Shown here one piece after another: positions 29,470 to 38,084 of a stretch of DNA of 64,000 nt. Location: positions 62,001 through 126,000 of the forward strand of contig CAWKDW010000007.1 of the NCBI GenBank assembly GCA_963848475.1, in the 5' to 3' direction. The translations under genes and the position numbers were made by a program. This DNA is from Solirubrobacter sp963848475 (GTDB lineage Bacteria > Actinomycetota > Thermoleophilia > Solirubrobacterales > Solirubrobacteraceae). The notes under the pieces were generated by a model, which worked only from the letters and a program-made list of their open reading frames with translations, made no database searches and was not told the origin of the DNA. How positions within the stretch are numbered: the stretch's first letter is position 1; the number at the start of each line of letters is the position of its first letter.

Positions 29470-29486
29470 TTGCGCCGCGTTCCCGG

Positions 29487-29558
29487 TCGGGGGTAGCTCA
29501 ACGGCAGAGCATCGGACTGTTAATCCGAGGGTTGTGGGTTCGAATCCCACCCCCCGAG
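29487..29558 (+). tRNA. tRNA-Asn (GTT)
   Basis: Complete cloverleaf: acceptor TCGGGGG with CCCCCGA, D arm GCTC/GAGC, anticodon stem TCGGA/TCCGA with loop CTGTTAA (anticodon GTT at 29519-29521), T arm GTGGG/CCCAC with TTCGAAT. Discriminator G at 29558; CCA is not encoded. Confidence 0.96.
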
Positions 29559-29567
29559 CTAGAAGAG

Positions 29568-29597
29568 AGAGCCGCCCGTGGGCGGCTCTTCTCGTTA
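29568..29597 (+). terminator. Rho-independent terminator after tRNA-Asn
   Basis: Perfect 10-bp stem AGAGCCGCCC / GGGCGGCTCT with a 2-nt loop (in practice a smaller stem with 4-nt loop), followed by the T-rich TCTCGTT. It is the only hairpin in this region with a U-rich tail. The next 160 nt to the following gene show only a promoter-like TAAGAC and the ribosome site at 29743-29750. Confidence 0.85.
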
Positions 29598-29755
29598 AGC
29601 ACGCAACGCAAAGATGAGCGCCAGGATCGAGATCTGATCGAATCCCGACGTTAGTGCGCCGGGCACACGGGATAAGACCCTCTTGTCAGGAGGCGGGGGT
29701 CCTAGTGCGTCGGGAGCCGCATTTCCCGCCTCTGAAACGAAGCGGGAGGTAACCC

Positions 29756-31864
29756 ATGCGAAAGCAGGCCTTCACGGCCGCACTGCTCGTCGCGATGATC
29801 GCCGCGCCCACGAGCGCGCGAGCACAGGACGTGCCGCCACCGGCGACGAGCTTTGAGAAGGTGACGCTCGACGACTTCCCCGGCGAGCCGATGAATCTGG
29901 CGGTGCTGCCGGACGGGCGGGTGCTGCACACGACCCGGGCGGGCGAGGTCCGCATCCACAACCCGCGCACCGGCCTCAACACACTCGCCGCGACGCTGGA
30001 TGTCTACCAGCACGATGAGGAGGGGCTGCAAAGCGTCGCGATCGACCCGAACTTCGAGACCAACCGCTGGGTCTACGCGTACTACTCGCCGCCGCTGAGC
30101 ACGCCGGTCGACGACCCGTCGACGCCGGTGACCAACGAGGGCGACGCGCCCGAGACCGGCACCGCCGCGGACTTCGCGCCGTTCAAGGGCGCCATCCGGC
30201 TGAGCCGCTTCAAGCTGGTGCGGGACACGCTCGACCTGAGTACCGAGGAGAAGATCATCGAGGTGCCGGTCGATCGCGGGATCTGCTGCCATGTCGGCGG
30301 CAACATCGACTTCGACGCCACCGGCAACCTGTTCCTGTCCACGGGCGATGACTCGAACCCGTTCGCCTCGGACGGCTTCGCGCCGATCGACGACTCGCCG
30401 AACCGCAACCCGGCGTTCGACGCCCGCCGCAGCGCCGGCAACACGAACGACCTGCGCGGCAAGCTGCTGCGCATCCATCCCACCGATGGTGGCGGCTATT
30501 CGATCCCGCTCGGGAACCTGTTCCCGCAGGGCACGGCGCTGACCAGGCCTGAGATCTACGCGATGGGCCTGCGCAACCCGTTCCGCTTCGCGGTCAACCG
30601 CAAGAACGGCGACGTCTACCTCGGCGACTATTCGCCCGACGCCGGCACGGCGGACCCCGAGCGCGGCCCGGCGGGCCAGGGCCGCTGGATGCTGATCAAG
30701 CGCCCGGCCAACTATGGCTGGCCGTACTGCGCCACGCCGGACATGCCGTACGTGGACTACGACTTCGCCACCAAGACCTCGGGCGAGCAGTTCAACTGCA
30801 ACGCGCCGACGAACGATTCGCCCTACAACACGGGTCTCAAGCGTCTGCCGGCGGTTGCCCAGCCGGACGTCTGGTACTCGTACGGGACGTCGCCGCTGTT
30901 CCCGGAGCTCGGCCCGCAGGGCACTCCCGGCGGCATCGCGCCGATGGGCGGCCCGGCGTATGACCCGGTCCCCGGCAACAAGTCGGTGTTCCGCTTCCCG
31001 AACTACTTCAAGGGCACGCCGCTCTTCTACGAGTGGTCGCGCGACTACATCAAGGAGTTCCGGCTCCACGGCCGCCGGCTGGCGGAGATCCGCCCGTTCT
31101 CGCAGTTCGTGGATAACCCGATGGACATGGAGTATGGCCCGGACGGCGCGCTCTACGTGCTCGAGTACGGCGACGGCTACTTCGCCGAGAACCCGGACGC
31201 GCAGCTGGCGAAGATCAACTTCGTCCGCGGCAACCACACGCCGGTCGTGAAGGTCGCGGCGACACCGACCGCGGGGAGGTCGCCGCTCGCCGTCGCCTTC
31301 AGCAGCGCGGGCACCAGCGACCCGGACGGCGATCCGATCACCTACGCGTGGGACTTCGAGGCCAACGGCTCGGTCGACTCGACCGCCGCCAACCCGACGT
31401 TCACGTACACCGAGAACGGCACCTACCGCGCGACGCTGAAGGTCACCGACCGCACCGGGCGCTCCGCCGCGGCCGAGGTCCTGGTGCTCGTCGGCAACGC
31501 GAAGCCCGAGGTCGATCTGATCACGACGCCGGCGCCGGACCAGCCGTTCGCCTTCGGCGACACCGTCACCTACGAGGTCAAGGTCACCGACGACACCCCG
31601 GTGGACTGCACAAAGGTCACGGTCGCGTTCGTGCTCGGCCACGAAACCCACGGCCACCCGCAGTCCTCGACCGCGGGCTGCACCGGCTCGATCCAGACGT
31701 TCGTCGACGGCGGCCACGCCGGCGCCTCGAACCTCAGCGCCGTGTTCGTCGCCTCCTACACCGACCCCGGTGAGGGGAGCACCCCCGGCCTGACCGGCAG
31801 CGCCGAGGTCCGTCTGGTCCCGAACTCGGGCCCGACCCCGACGCCCACTCCGCCGGCTCCCTAG
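29756..31864 (+). CDS. Secreted PQQ-type sugar dehydrogenase with PKD domain
   Basis: 702 residues, intact. Signal peptide MRKQAFTAALLVAMIAAPTSARA. Residues 40-490 form a glucose/sorbosone dehydrogenase beta-propeller: MNLAVLPDGRVLHTTRAGEV, YQHDEEGLQSVAIDPNF, CCHVGGNIDFDATGNLFLSTGDD, IYAMGLRNPFRFAVN. A PKD domain follows (FSSAGTSDPDGDPITYAWDFEANG), then another Ig-like region and a short TPTPTPP tail. It probably oxidises sugars or polyols outside the cell with PQQ; no pqq biosynthesis genes are in the window. GGGAGGT is a good ribosome site. The stop shares CTAG with the convergent glycosyltransferase stop. Confidence 0.85.
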   Translation: MRKQAFTAALLVAMIAAPTSARAQDVPPPATSFEKVTLDDFPGEPMNLAVLPDGRVLHTTRAGEVRIHNPRTGLNTLAATLDVYQHDEEGLQSVAIDPNFETNRWVYAYYSPPLSTPVDDPSTPVTNEGDAPETGTAADFAPFKGAIRLSRFKLVRDTLDLSTEEKIIEVPVDRGICCHVGGNIDFDATGNLFLSTGDDSNPFASDGFAPIDDSPNRNPAFDARRSAGNTNDLRGKLLRIHPTDGGGYSIPLGNLFPQGTALTRPEIYAMGLRNPFRFAVNRKNGDVYLGDYSPDAGTADPERGPAGQGRWMLIKRPANYGWPYCATPDMPYVDYDFATKTSGEQFNCNAPTNDSPYNTGLKRLPAVAQPDVWYSYGTSPLFPELGPQGTPGGIAPMGGPAYDPVPGNKSVFRFPNYFKGTPLFYEWSRDYIKEFRLHGRRLAEIRPFSQFVDNPMDMEYGPDGALYVLEYGDGYFAENPDAQLAKINFVRGNHTPVVKVAATPTAGRSPLAVAFSSAGTSDPDGDPITYAWDFEANGSVDSTAANPTFTYTENGTYRATLKVTDRTGRSAAAEVLVLVGNAKPEVDLITTPAPDQPFAFGDTVTYEVKVTDDTPVDCTKVTVAFVLGHETHGHPQSSTAGCTGSIQTFVDGGHAGASNLSAVFVASYTDPGEGSTPGLTGSAEVRLVPNSGPTPTPTPPAP

Positions 31865-33046
31865 ACCGCGGAAGCTCGCATCTCAGCGGCCCAGCCTTCG
31901 AGCTGGGCCGCCGCGGTGGCGGGCCCAGGGTTCGCGAACGTCCAGTCCGCGACCTCCGCCGCCCGGTCCCACAGCGACGGCGTCCGCAGCGCCCTTCGAA
32001 CCGCGAGACGCACACCCCAGGGCGTGCAGAAGCGCGGCGCGAGCCGCACGCCCAGGCCGGCCCAGTCCACCCGCGCGGCGTTCTCGGCCATGTCCCCACC
32101 CGCCGGGCAGACCACCACCGGGCAGCCGCTGGCCAGGGCGCGTGCCAGCGTTCCGTGCCCACCGTGGGTGACGACGAGATCGCAGCGCGGCATCGTCCGC
32201 GCGTAGGACATCCACGGCACCAGCACGGCGTTCGCGGGGGCCGTGACGCCCTCGGCCGCGATCGCGATCACGCGGACCGGCTCGTCCGCCAAGCCGTCCA
32301 GCGCGGCGCGCAGCAGCGAGTTCGAAGGGTCCTGCGAGGTCGAGGGAGCGACCAGCACGACCGGCCCTTCGCCCATCGGCGGGTCGACGGCCGGGCCGCC
32401 GGGCTCCCACATCAGCGGCCCGACGACGCGCAGCCACGACGGCCATACGCGCGGGTACTCGAGCTGCGGCAGCGTGCCGACCATCGTCAGCGAGCGCGAG
32501 AGCCCGGTGTGCGTGTACGGCAGCGGCTCCAGCCCGAGCCGTGCGCGGCAGTCGTTGTATTCGCTGCGGCCCTGCTCGAGGCCGACCGCCACCATGCGGT
32601 CCGTCTGGCGCCAGAGCATGGCGCCGAGCCGCGTGCGCGGGTCGCCGCGCACCGATCGAGAACGGCGGCAGCCCGGTCGGGGTGTCGGGATGGACGTGCG
32701 GGATGAGCGTCGCCACCGGCAGGCCCTCGAGCTCCGCCGCGAGCGCGGGAGCGGTGGTCAGGATGTCCGAGACCACGACCTCGGGCTCGAACGCGCGCAC
32801 GAACTGGCGCGTGACCTTCGCCGCCAGCACCGCCGCCTCGTACGGCTTCAGCGGCCGCTCGCGGGTCGGGAACACCTGGTACTCGGGAGCGGGGGAGAAG
32901 GCCATCCCCGCGGCCTCGGCGGGCTCGCGCCAGCGCGTCCACGTCTCGATCCCGACCTCGTGGCCGCGCGCGACCAGCTCCGCGCCGAGCGCGATCACGG
33001 GGAAGGCGTGGCCAGGGTCGCCGAATGCGCCGAGCAGGACCCTCAC
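31861..33046 (-). CDS. MGT-type glycosyltransferase (frameshifted)
   Basis: GT1-like (macrolide/antibiotic glycosyltransferase) fold. N-half: VRVLLGAFGDPGHAFPVIAL, HEVGIETW, ILTTAPALAAELEGLPVATL. C-half: the donor-binding motif LVVTHGGHGTLARALASGCPVVVCPAGGD and ENAARVDWAGLGVRLAP. The frame shifts near 32652: FSI should lead to VRGDPRTRLGAMLW after removing one base. Corrected length is about 394 residues, normal. GTG start at 33046 overlaps the stop of the acetyltransferase (GTGA). It is the last gene of a five-gene operon and its natural acceptor is unknown. Confidence 0.82.
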
Positions 33047-33536
33047 GCGAGCGCCTTCGCGTAGCCGACCATCTCCAGCCCGGCCCAGGGATGCCATTCC
33101 TGGCGGCCGTCGCGCGCCCACCCCTGCGCGAGGTAGAACCGCTCGGCGGGAGCGCCCAAGGGCGTCCACAGCTGCTCGCGGACGTAGCCGCGCGCCCGCA
33201 TCTCCGCCTCGGCGAGCCCGAGCAGCGTGCGGGCGATCCCCTCGCGCCAGCGCGAGGGATGGACCAGCAGAAGCCCCAGATGCCCGACGCGTTCGACCAC
33301 ATCCGCGCGCCGGAAGGCCACCGAGGCGACGAGCGCTCCGGCGGCGTCGATGGCGACCCGTACCCAGGCATCGGGTTGAGGTAGCGGTCGGCCCAGCCCA
33401 CCGGCACCACCGGGACGGTCCAGCCGCGCGGCGCCCACTCCAGGTACGTCTCGTCGCAGACCCGCGAGAGCTCGGTGAACGCGGCCATGTCCCCTGGTTC
33501 CAGCGGCCGCGCGTCGAGGTCCGCGGGCAGGCTCAC
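33043..33536 (-). CDS. GNAT-family acetyltransferase (frameshifted)
   Basis: About 165 residues. N-part SLPADLDARPLEPGDMAAFTELSRVCDETYLEWAPRG (split here), then after a one-base loss near 33372 AWVRVAIDAAGALVASVAF, HLGLLLVHPSRWREGIARTLL (acetyl-CoA pyrophosphate loop, R-x-x-G-I/L-A) and PAERFYLAQGWARDG, the GNAT C-terminal strand. GTG start overlaps the upstream oxidoreductase stop and its own stop overlaps the glycosyltransferase start (both GTGA). The substrate cannot be deduced; position suggests tailoring of the same compound as the neighbours. Confidence 0.8.
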
Positions 33537-34573
33537 TCGGCCAGCTCGGCCACCGCGCGCAGCTGGGCGATCCGGTCCTCGAACGTCCACGCCATCGGCG
33601 AGATCATCAGCGTCCCGACGCCCGCGTCGCGGTAGACGGCGAGCCGCTCGCGCACGAAGTCCTTCGGGCCGACGAGGCACAGCGTGTCGATCAGCTCGCC
33701 CGGCAGCGCGGCCGCGGCCTCGTCCTTGCGCCCCTCCAGGTAGAGATCCTGGACCTCCCGGGCGGCGTCCTCGTAGCCGTAGCGCTGGACCAGCGCGTTG
33801 TAGAAGTTCTGCTTGCGCGAGCCCATGCCGCCGACGTACAGGGCGACGTAGTGGCGCATCGCGTCGCGCGCGGACTCGCGGTCGTCGGAGACCATCGCGG
33901 TGACGGTCGGGACGATGTCGAAGTCGTCGAAGCCCTTGCCGTTGCCCGCGCGCGCGAAGCCCTCCTGGAGCAGCGGCCGGAACTCGCCGACGTGCTCGGG
34001 GGAGAAGAGCGTCGGCAGCCAGCCGTCGGAGATCTCGGCCGCCAGCGTGGTGTTCTTCGGGCCGATCGCGGCGATGTAGATCGGGATCCGCTCCTGGACG
34101 GGCGCGATCGTGAGCTTCAGCGCCTTGCCCGGCCCGTCGGGCAGCGGGAGCTGCAGCGTCTCGCCGTCGAAGACGACGCGCTGCCGGCTCAGCGCCAGTT
34201 GGACGACGGCGACGTACTCGCGCGTGCGCTGGAGCTGGCGGGCGAAGCGCTGGCCGTGCCAGCCCTCGGCGACCTGTGGCCCGCTGGAGCCGATGCCGAG
34301 CAGCATCCGCCCGTCGGAGAGCTGATCGATCGTGGCCGCCGTCATCGCGGTCATCGCCGCGCTGCGGCCGGGCATCTGGAAGATCGCCGAGCCGAGCTTG
34401 ATCTTCGTGGTCGCCTGGGCGAGCCAGGCGAGGATCGTCGCGGCGTCCGACCCGTAGGCCTCCGCGGTCCACACGGAGTCGTAGCCGAGCCGCTCGGCCT
34501 CGAGGACCAGTTCCAGCTGCTGCGGCGCGGTCAGCCCCAGTCCCCAGTAGCCGATATGGACTCCGAGCTTCAA
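33533..34573 (-). CDS. LLM-class (F420-dependent-type) oxidoreductase
   Basis: 346 residues, intact, luciferase-like TIM barrel: KLGVHIGYWGLGLTAPQQLE, SVWTAEAYGSDAATILAWLA, KLGSAIFQMPGRSAAMTAM, MLLGIGSSGPQVAEGWHG. The GRSAAMTA segment and the SGPQVxEGWHG loop are typical of F420-binding actinobacterial members. Usually reduces or oxidises small organic molecules using F420H2. TTG start at 34573 overlaps the receiver gene stop (TTGA). Some family members use FMN instead, so the cofactor is an inference. Confidence 0.88.
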   Translation of the reverse strand: MKLGVHIGYWGLGLTAPQQLELVLEAERLGYDSVWTAEAYGSDAATILAWLAQATTKIKLGSAIFQMPGRSAAMTAMTAATIDQLSDGRMLLGIGSSGPQVAEGWHGQRFARQLQRTREYVAVVQLALSRQRVVFDGETLQLPLPDGPGKALKLTIAPVQERIPIYIAAIGPKNTTLAAEISDGWLPTLFSPEHVGEFRPLLQEGFARAGNGKGFDDFDIVPTVTAMVSDDRESARDAMRHYVALYVGGMGSRKQNFYNALVQRYGYEDAAREVQDLYLEGRKDEAAAALPGELIDTLCLVGPKDFVRERLAVYRDAGVGTLMISPMAWTFEDRIAQLRAVAELAE

Positions 34574-34944
34574 CGCGTCGCGCCGATCCGGTCCACGAGC
34601 CGCAGCAGGTGCAGCGGCGAGAACGGCTTGGTGAGGAAGAGGTTGGCGCCCGCGTCGTGCGCGCCGCGTTCGACGACATCGCCCGAATCGCCGGTCAGCA
34701 TCACGATGGTCGCGCTCGCCGTCGCCGGGTCGCTGCGCAGGCGCCGGCAGGTCTCGATGCCGTTCAGCCGCGGCATGTCGACGTCGAGGAAGACGATCTC
34801 GGGCCGGGACTTCACCGCCTGCTCGATCGCCTCCAAGCCGTCACCCGCCTCCTGCAGCCGGTAACCGGAGATGTCCTCCAGCGTGGTCGCGATCAGCTTG
34901 CGGATCATCGGGTCATCATCGACGATCAGGATCGTCCGCGTCAC
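34570..34944 (-). CDS. Stand-alone receiver (CheY-like) response regulator
   Basis: 124 residues made only of a receiver domain. Acid pocket DDDP near residue 9, phospho-acceptor Asp in IVFLDVDMPRLNG, Thr/Ser in VMLTGDSGD, and Lys in FLTKPFSP. No output domain, so it must act by protein contact. It overlaps the HD-GYP stop (GTGA) and the oxidoreductase start (TTGA). The most likely partner is the HD-GYP protein, giving a split version of the common REC-HD-GYP architecture. No histidine kinase is nearby. Confidence 0.92.
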   Translation of the reverse strand: MTRTILIVDDDPMIRKLIATTLEDISGYRLQEAGDGLEAIEQAVKSRPEIVFLDVDMPRLNGIETCRRLRSDPATASATIVMLTGDSGDVVERGAHDAGANLFLTKPFSPLHLLRLVDRIGATR

Positions 34945-35708
34945 ATCGCACCTGCTCTGAGGCGCTCGAACGCGTCGTCGGGGATGGCGTCGAAGGCGGC
35001 GACGACCGCCGGGTCGAACTGCGTGCCCGTCACGCGGCGGATCTCCTCGCGCGCGACGCTCCAGTCCGACGCGGGCCGGTAAGGGCGGTCGGTCGTCAGC
35101 GCGTCCAGCGTGTCGGCGACGGAGAACACGCGCGCGGCCAGCGGGATCTCCTCGCCGGCGAGCCCGTCCGGGTAGCCGGTTCCGTCCCAGCGCTCGTGGT
35201 GATGACGCACGACGAGCTTGCCCTCGCCGAGGAAGTCAACGTCGCGCAGGATCTCGGCTCCGACGACGGGGTGCAAGGCGATCAGCGCGTATTCCTCTTC
35301 CGTGAGCTTGCTGGTCTTGAACAGGATCGCGTCGGGCACCGCGACCTTGCCGATGTCGTGAAGGAGGAAGCCGAATTCGATCTGCGGCGATTCCTCGAGC
35401 GAGATCCCGACGGCGCGGGCCAGCTCCATCCCGTACGCGGTCACGCGCTCGGCGTGCTTGCCGGTATACGCGTCGCGGGCCTCGACGGCGTTCGACAACG
35501 CGCGGACCGTCGCGCGGTAGGACCGGCGCAGCTCCTGGGCACGGGAACGCTCCTGCTTGAACACTTCACGGAGGTCGGCCGCATAACGCTCGAGCTGACG
35601 CTGACGGGACGCGGCTTGTTGCTCCGTGCGTTCGAGTCGTGCCCGAAGCAGGGGAACAGTGTCCTCACCGGTACCGGCGCTCAATTCATCACCACGGGTG
35701 CCCGCCAA
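34941..35708 (-). CDS. HD-GYP domain phosphodiesterase
   Basis: 255 residues. An N-terminal coiled-coil of about 60 residues (ERTEQQAASRQRQLERYAADL) precedes a complete HD-GYP domain: KHAERVTAYGMEL, FLLHDIGKVAVPDAIL, HPVVGAEIL, HHHERWDGTGYPDGL and ARVFSVADTLDALTTDRPY. All metal ligands and the GYP motif are present, so c-di-GMP hydrolysis is likely. TTG start at 35708 with TAGGCT 10 nt upstream. It is the first gene of the five-gene operon and is divergent from the 35805 metallopeptidase. Confidence 0.92.
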   Translation of the reverse strand: MAGTRGDELSAGTGEDTVPLLRARLERTEQQAASRQRQLERYAADLREVFKQERSRAQELRRSYRATVRALSNAVEARDAYTGKHAERVTAYGMELARAVGISLEESPQIEFGFLLHDIGKVAVPDAILFKTSKLTEEEYALIALHPVVGAEILRDVDFLGEGKLVVRHHHERWDGTGYPDGLAGEEIPLAARVFSVADTLDALTTDRPYRPASDWSVAREEIRRVTGTQFDPAVVAAFDAIPDDAFERLRAGAM

Positions 35709-35804
35709 CGCTCGACTTAGCCTACTGGTGGCACGAACGCAGCGCGGTGCGGGAACTTGCTGTGGAGAGCGGGAAGGTCGCCGCGGCGCCTACCGTGAAC
35801 ACGG

Positions 35805-36971
35805 ATGCGAACGGTCTGTCTAGCCATCGCGATCATGCTCGTGGCACTGGTCGGCGTGCTCGCGCTCAAGAGCCCGGCCCCGAGGGCTCGGCCGGCAGCG
35901 GCTGCGGACGTCGCCACGATCGCGCTGCGCGTCGAGGCCCTGCGCGACCTGCGGTTCCGCTCGCGTCCGGTGCCGCAGGAGGTGACTCCCGCGCAGGCGC
36001 GCCGCGACGGCCTGGCGGACCTCGACCGCTCGTATTCCGCGGCACAGCGCGGTGCAGACGAGGAAATGCTCAAGCTGCTCGGCCTGATCGAGCCGGACGT
36101 CGACCTGCGTTCGGTCTCGGCATCCGTATACGAGGAGGGCGTCGCGGGCTACTACGACCCGCGCTCCAAGCACCTGCGGATCGTCAAGGGAACCGCACCC
36201 GGCGCGCTCGACGAGATGGTGATCGCGCACGAACTGACGCACGCGCTGGAGGACCAGCGGTTCGGTCTGCCGTCCGATCAGGGCTCCAGCGATGACCGGC
36301 TGCTGGCGGCGCTCGCGCTCGGCGAAGGCACCGCGATGGTGATCTCGCAGGAATACTTGCAGCGCCACATCGGCGTCGAGAAGGCACTCGCCACGCTTGG
36401 CGCCGGTCTGCCGAGCGGCCCTGACCTGCCGAAGTTCCTCCAGGCCCGGTTGCTGTTCCCGTACACCGGCGGGATGAAGTTCGTCCAGGCGCTGCGCAGC
36501 CGCGCCGGCGGCTCGTGGAAGCTGGTCGACCTCGCCGAGCGTCTGCGCGTTCCCGACAGCACCGAGCAGGTCCTGCATCCGGAGAAGTGGATCGAGGTCG
36601 AGCCGCCGCTGCCCGTCGCGCTGGACGTCTCGCTCGGGGAGGACTGGCGCCGCGTCACGAGCGGGACCTTCGGCGAATGGCAGACCGCCCAACTGCTGGG
36701 CGGCGCCTCCGCGGTGGCCGCCGCCGGGTGGGGCGGAGATCACTACGAGCTCTGGCAGCGGGGGAGGTGCACGTCCGCGCCGCCCTGCCGCGCGTCCGAT
36801 GTGCTGGTGATGCGCTGGCGCTGGGATACGCCACGGGATGCACGCGAGTTCGAGACCGCGCTGCGGGCCGCGCCCGTAGCGCGGGCGGACGCTGCCACCG
36901 TTGTCGGAGGCGGTGGCAGCGTCACGCTCGTGCTCGCTCCATCAAGGGAGCTTGCGGATCGCGTCCGCTAG
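35805..36971 (+). CDS. Exported or membrane-anchored HExxH metallopeptidase-like protein
   Basis: 388 residues. An N-terminal hydrophobic segment (MRTVCLAIAIMLVALVGVLAL) acts as signal peptide or anchor. The core has SVYEEGVAGYYDPRSKHLRIVKG and MVIAHELTHALEDQRFGL, a zinc-binding HExxH, with ALGEGTAMVISQEYL downstream offering the third ligand Glu. This arrangement recurs in uncharacterised actinobacterial secreted proteins. TACCGT ends 8 nt before the ATG, and there is no Shine-Dalgarno. Its last 30 nt overlap the convergent gene at 36942. Confidence 0.7.
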   Translation: MRTVCLAIAIMLVALVGVLALKSPAPRARPAAAADVATIALRVEALRDLRFRSRPVPQEVTPAQARRDGLADLDRSYSAAQRGADEEMLKLLGLIEPDVDLRSVSASVYEEGVAGYYDPRSKHLRIVKGTAPGALDEMVIAHELTHALEDQRFGLPSDQGSSDDRLLAALALGEGTAMVISQEYLQRHIGVEKALATLGAGLPSGPDLPKFLQARLLFPYTGGMKFVQALRSRAGGSWKLVDLAERLRVPDSTEQVLHPEKWIEVEPPLPVALDVSLGEDWRRVTSGTFGEWQTAQLLGGASAVAAAGWGGDHYELWQRGRCTSAPPCRASDVLVMRWRWDTPRDAREFETALRAAPVARADAATVVGGGGSVTLVLAPSRELADRVR

Positions 36972-37655
36972 GGGTGACGCCGGCCGGGCCCGCCGCTTGG
37001 GCCTGGTGTTGTTGACGATGTCGTCGATGCGCGCGTCGATCTTGGCGAGCATCTCGGTCTTCTGGGCCTCCGTCAGATGCCCGTCCTTGACCGCCTGATC
37101 GAGCTGCTTGGTGATCTCGGCCTTCAACGCCGCCTTCAGCCCGGCGACGTCCTTGTTCTGCGCCTTGGCCACGTCGGCGAGCGACTTGCCCGCCTCAAGC
37201 TGCGCGCGAAGCTTGTCCGCGGTGAGACCGAGGTAGGCCGCCGCGCCATCGAGACCGAACCGGCCGAACCCGGGTCCACCGCGACCTGGCCCACCGCGCC
37301 CGCCGCCATGGCCACCCGGCCTACCACCCAACTTGCCCGGACCGAGCAGCGGCCCGCCGGCGGCCAGGCGCTTCTTCGCCTCCGCCGCCTGCTCCTTGGT
37401 CATCTTGCCGGCCGCGACCGCAGCATCGATGCGCGCTTCGGCAGCACCCTTGATCGCAGCGGTGAGCTGGTCCGACGTGACGTTCAGCCGCTTGGCCACG
37501 TCGTCGAGAAAGGCCTTCTGCTCGGCGGCGCGATCGGCGGGCTTCGCTGCCGTACCGGAGTTGCCGGCGGCCGCGGCGTACGCTCCACCGGATCCAACGA
37601 GGACTGCGAGGCCGGTCGCACCCACTGCGAGCTTACGTCTGGCGGAGATGGACAT
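36942..37655 (-). CDS. Secreted helical-repeat protein with Gly/Arg-rich hinge
   Basis: About 237 residues. Signal peptide MSISARRKLAVGATGLAVLVG. Two similar helical modules, LNVTSDQLTAAIKGAAEARID...GKMTKEQAAEAKKRL and LGLTADKLRAQLEAGKSLADV...GHLTEAQKTEMLAKID, are separated by a GGHGGGRGGPGRGGPGFGRFG hinge. This internal repeat suggests duplication of a four-helix unit. Function unknown; such Ala/Lys-rich exported proteins are common in this bacterial group. A TTG at 37682 could add nine residues, but the chosen start gives a standard signal peptide. It overlaps the peptidase gene tail-to-tail by 30 nt. Confidence 0.7.
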   Translation of the reverse strand: MSISARRKLAVGATGLAVLVGSGGAYAAAAGNSGTAAKPADRAAEQKAFLDDVAKRLNVTSDQLTAAIKGAAEARIDAAVAAGKMTKEQAAEAKKRLAAGGPLLGPGKLGGRPGGHGGGRGGPGRGGPGFGRFGLDGAAAYLGLTADKLRAQLEAGKSLADVAKAQNKDVAGLKAALKAEITKQLDQAVKDGHLTEAQKTEMLAKIDARIDDIVNNTRPKRRARPASPLADAIRKLP

Positions 37656-37715
37656 GTGCCCATTGAACCGGTCGTCCGTCAAAGAAGCGTAAGAACGCGG
37701 ATAGCCTTCGCCTCA

Positions 37716-37788
37716 GGGCCGGTAGCTCAGCGGTTAGAGCAGCGGACTCATAATCCGACGCGCGCAGGTTCGATTCCTGCCCGGCCCA
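37716..37788 (+). tRNA. tRNA with CAT anticodon (elongator Met or Ile2)
   Basis: Acceptor GGGCCGG/CCGGCCC, D arm GCTC/GAGC, anticodon loop CTCATAA, T arm GCAGG/CCTGC with TTCGATT, discriminator A at 37788. The paired first base rules against initiator tRNA. Telling Met from lysidine-modified Ile2 needs comparison with the other CAU tRNAs of the genome. CCA is not encoded. Its 3' end (37781-37788) is repeated at 38440. Confidence 0.93.
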
Positions 37789-37805
37789 TTAAAATCCGGT
37801 GTAAA
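37781..37805 (+). repeat. Direct repeat, copy 1 (tRNA 3' end and flank)
   Basis: The last eight bases of the tRNA, CCGGCCCA, and the next 17 nt match 38440-38464 at 20 of 25 positions (counted by eye). Together the two copies bracket the intact DUF2442/DUF4160 pair, like the att-type repeats left at tRNA genes by integration, or the ends of a tandem duplication. Confidence 0.6.
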
Positions 37806-37811
37806 AGGAGA

Positions 37812-38084
37812 TCAGCTCGCGGCGGTTGCGGGAGGCTCGATCGGCGACCGGTCGCCGTGGAGCACGTCGGGATCGAGGTCTGCGCCGTTGGGCCAGACGA
37901 CGGTCCCCAACTCGCGGTCGACGGCGACCTTGCGGAACTCCTCCGGGTCGCGGAGCGGCTCGAACATCGGACCCCACAATTCGCCTTCGAGGTTGACGTC
38001 GCGGGACCGGCCGTCGCTGAAGCTGAGCCGCAGTGTGTAGTCGTGCAGCGGCTCGACGTCGGTGATGCGCGCGCGTGTGCTCAT
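37812..38084 (-). CDS. DUF2442 protein
   Basis: 90 residues: ITDVEPLHDYTLRLSFSDG, RDVNLEGELWGPMFEPLRD, EFRKVAVDRELGTVVWPNGADLDPDVL. This is the full DUF2442 pattern ending in the invariant WPNGxDLxPDxL. DUF2442 genes typically sit next to DUF4160 genes in bacteria, and a toxin-antitoxin-like role has been suggested but, as far as I know, not proven. The ATG overlaps the DUF4160 stop (ATGA). The gene ends 24 nt after the tRNA. Confidence 0.88.
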   Translation of the reverse strand: MSTRARITDVEPLHDYTLRLSFSDGRSRDVNLEGELWGPMFEPLRDPEEFRKVAVDRELGTVVWPNGADLDPDVLHGDRSPIEPPATAAS

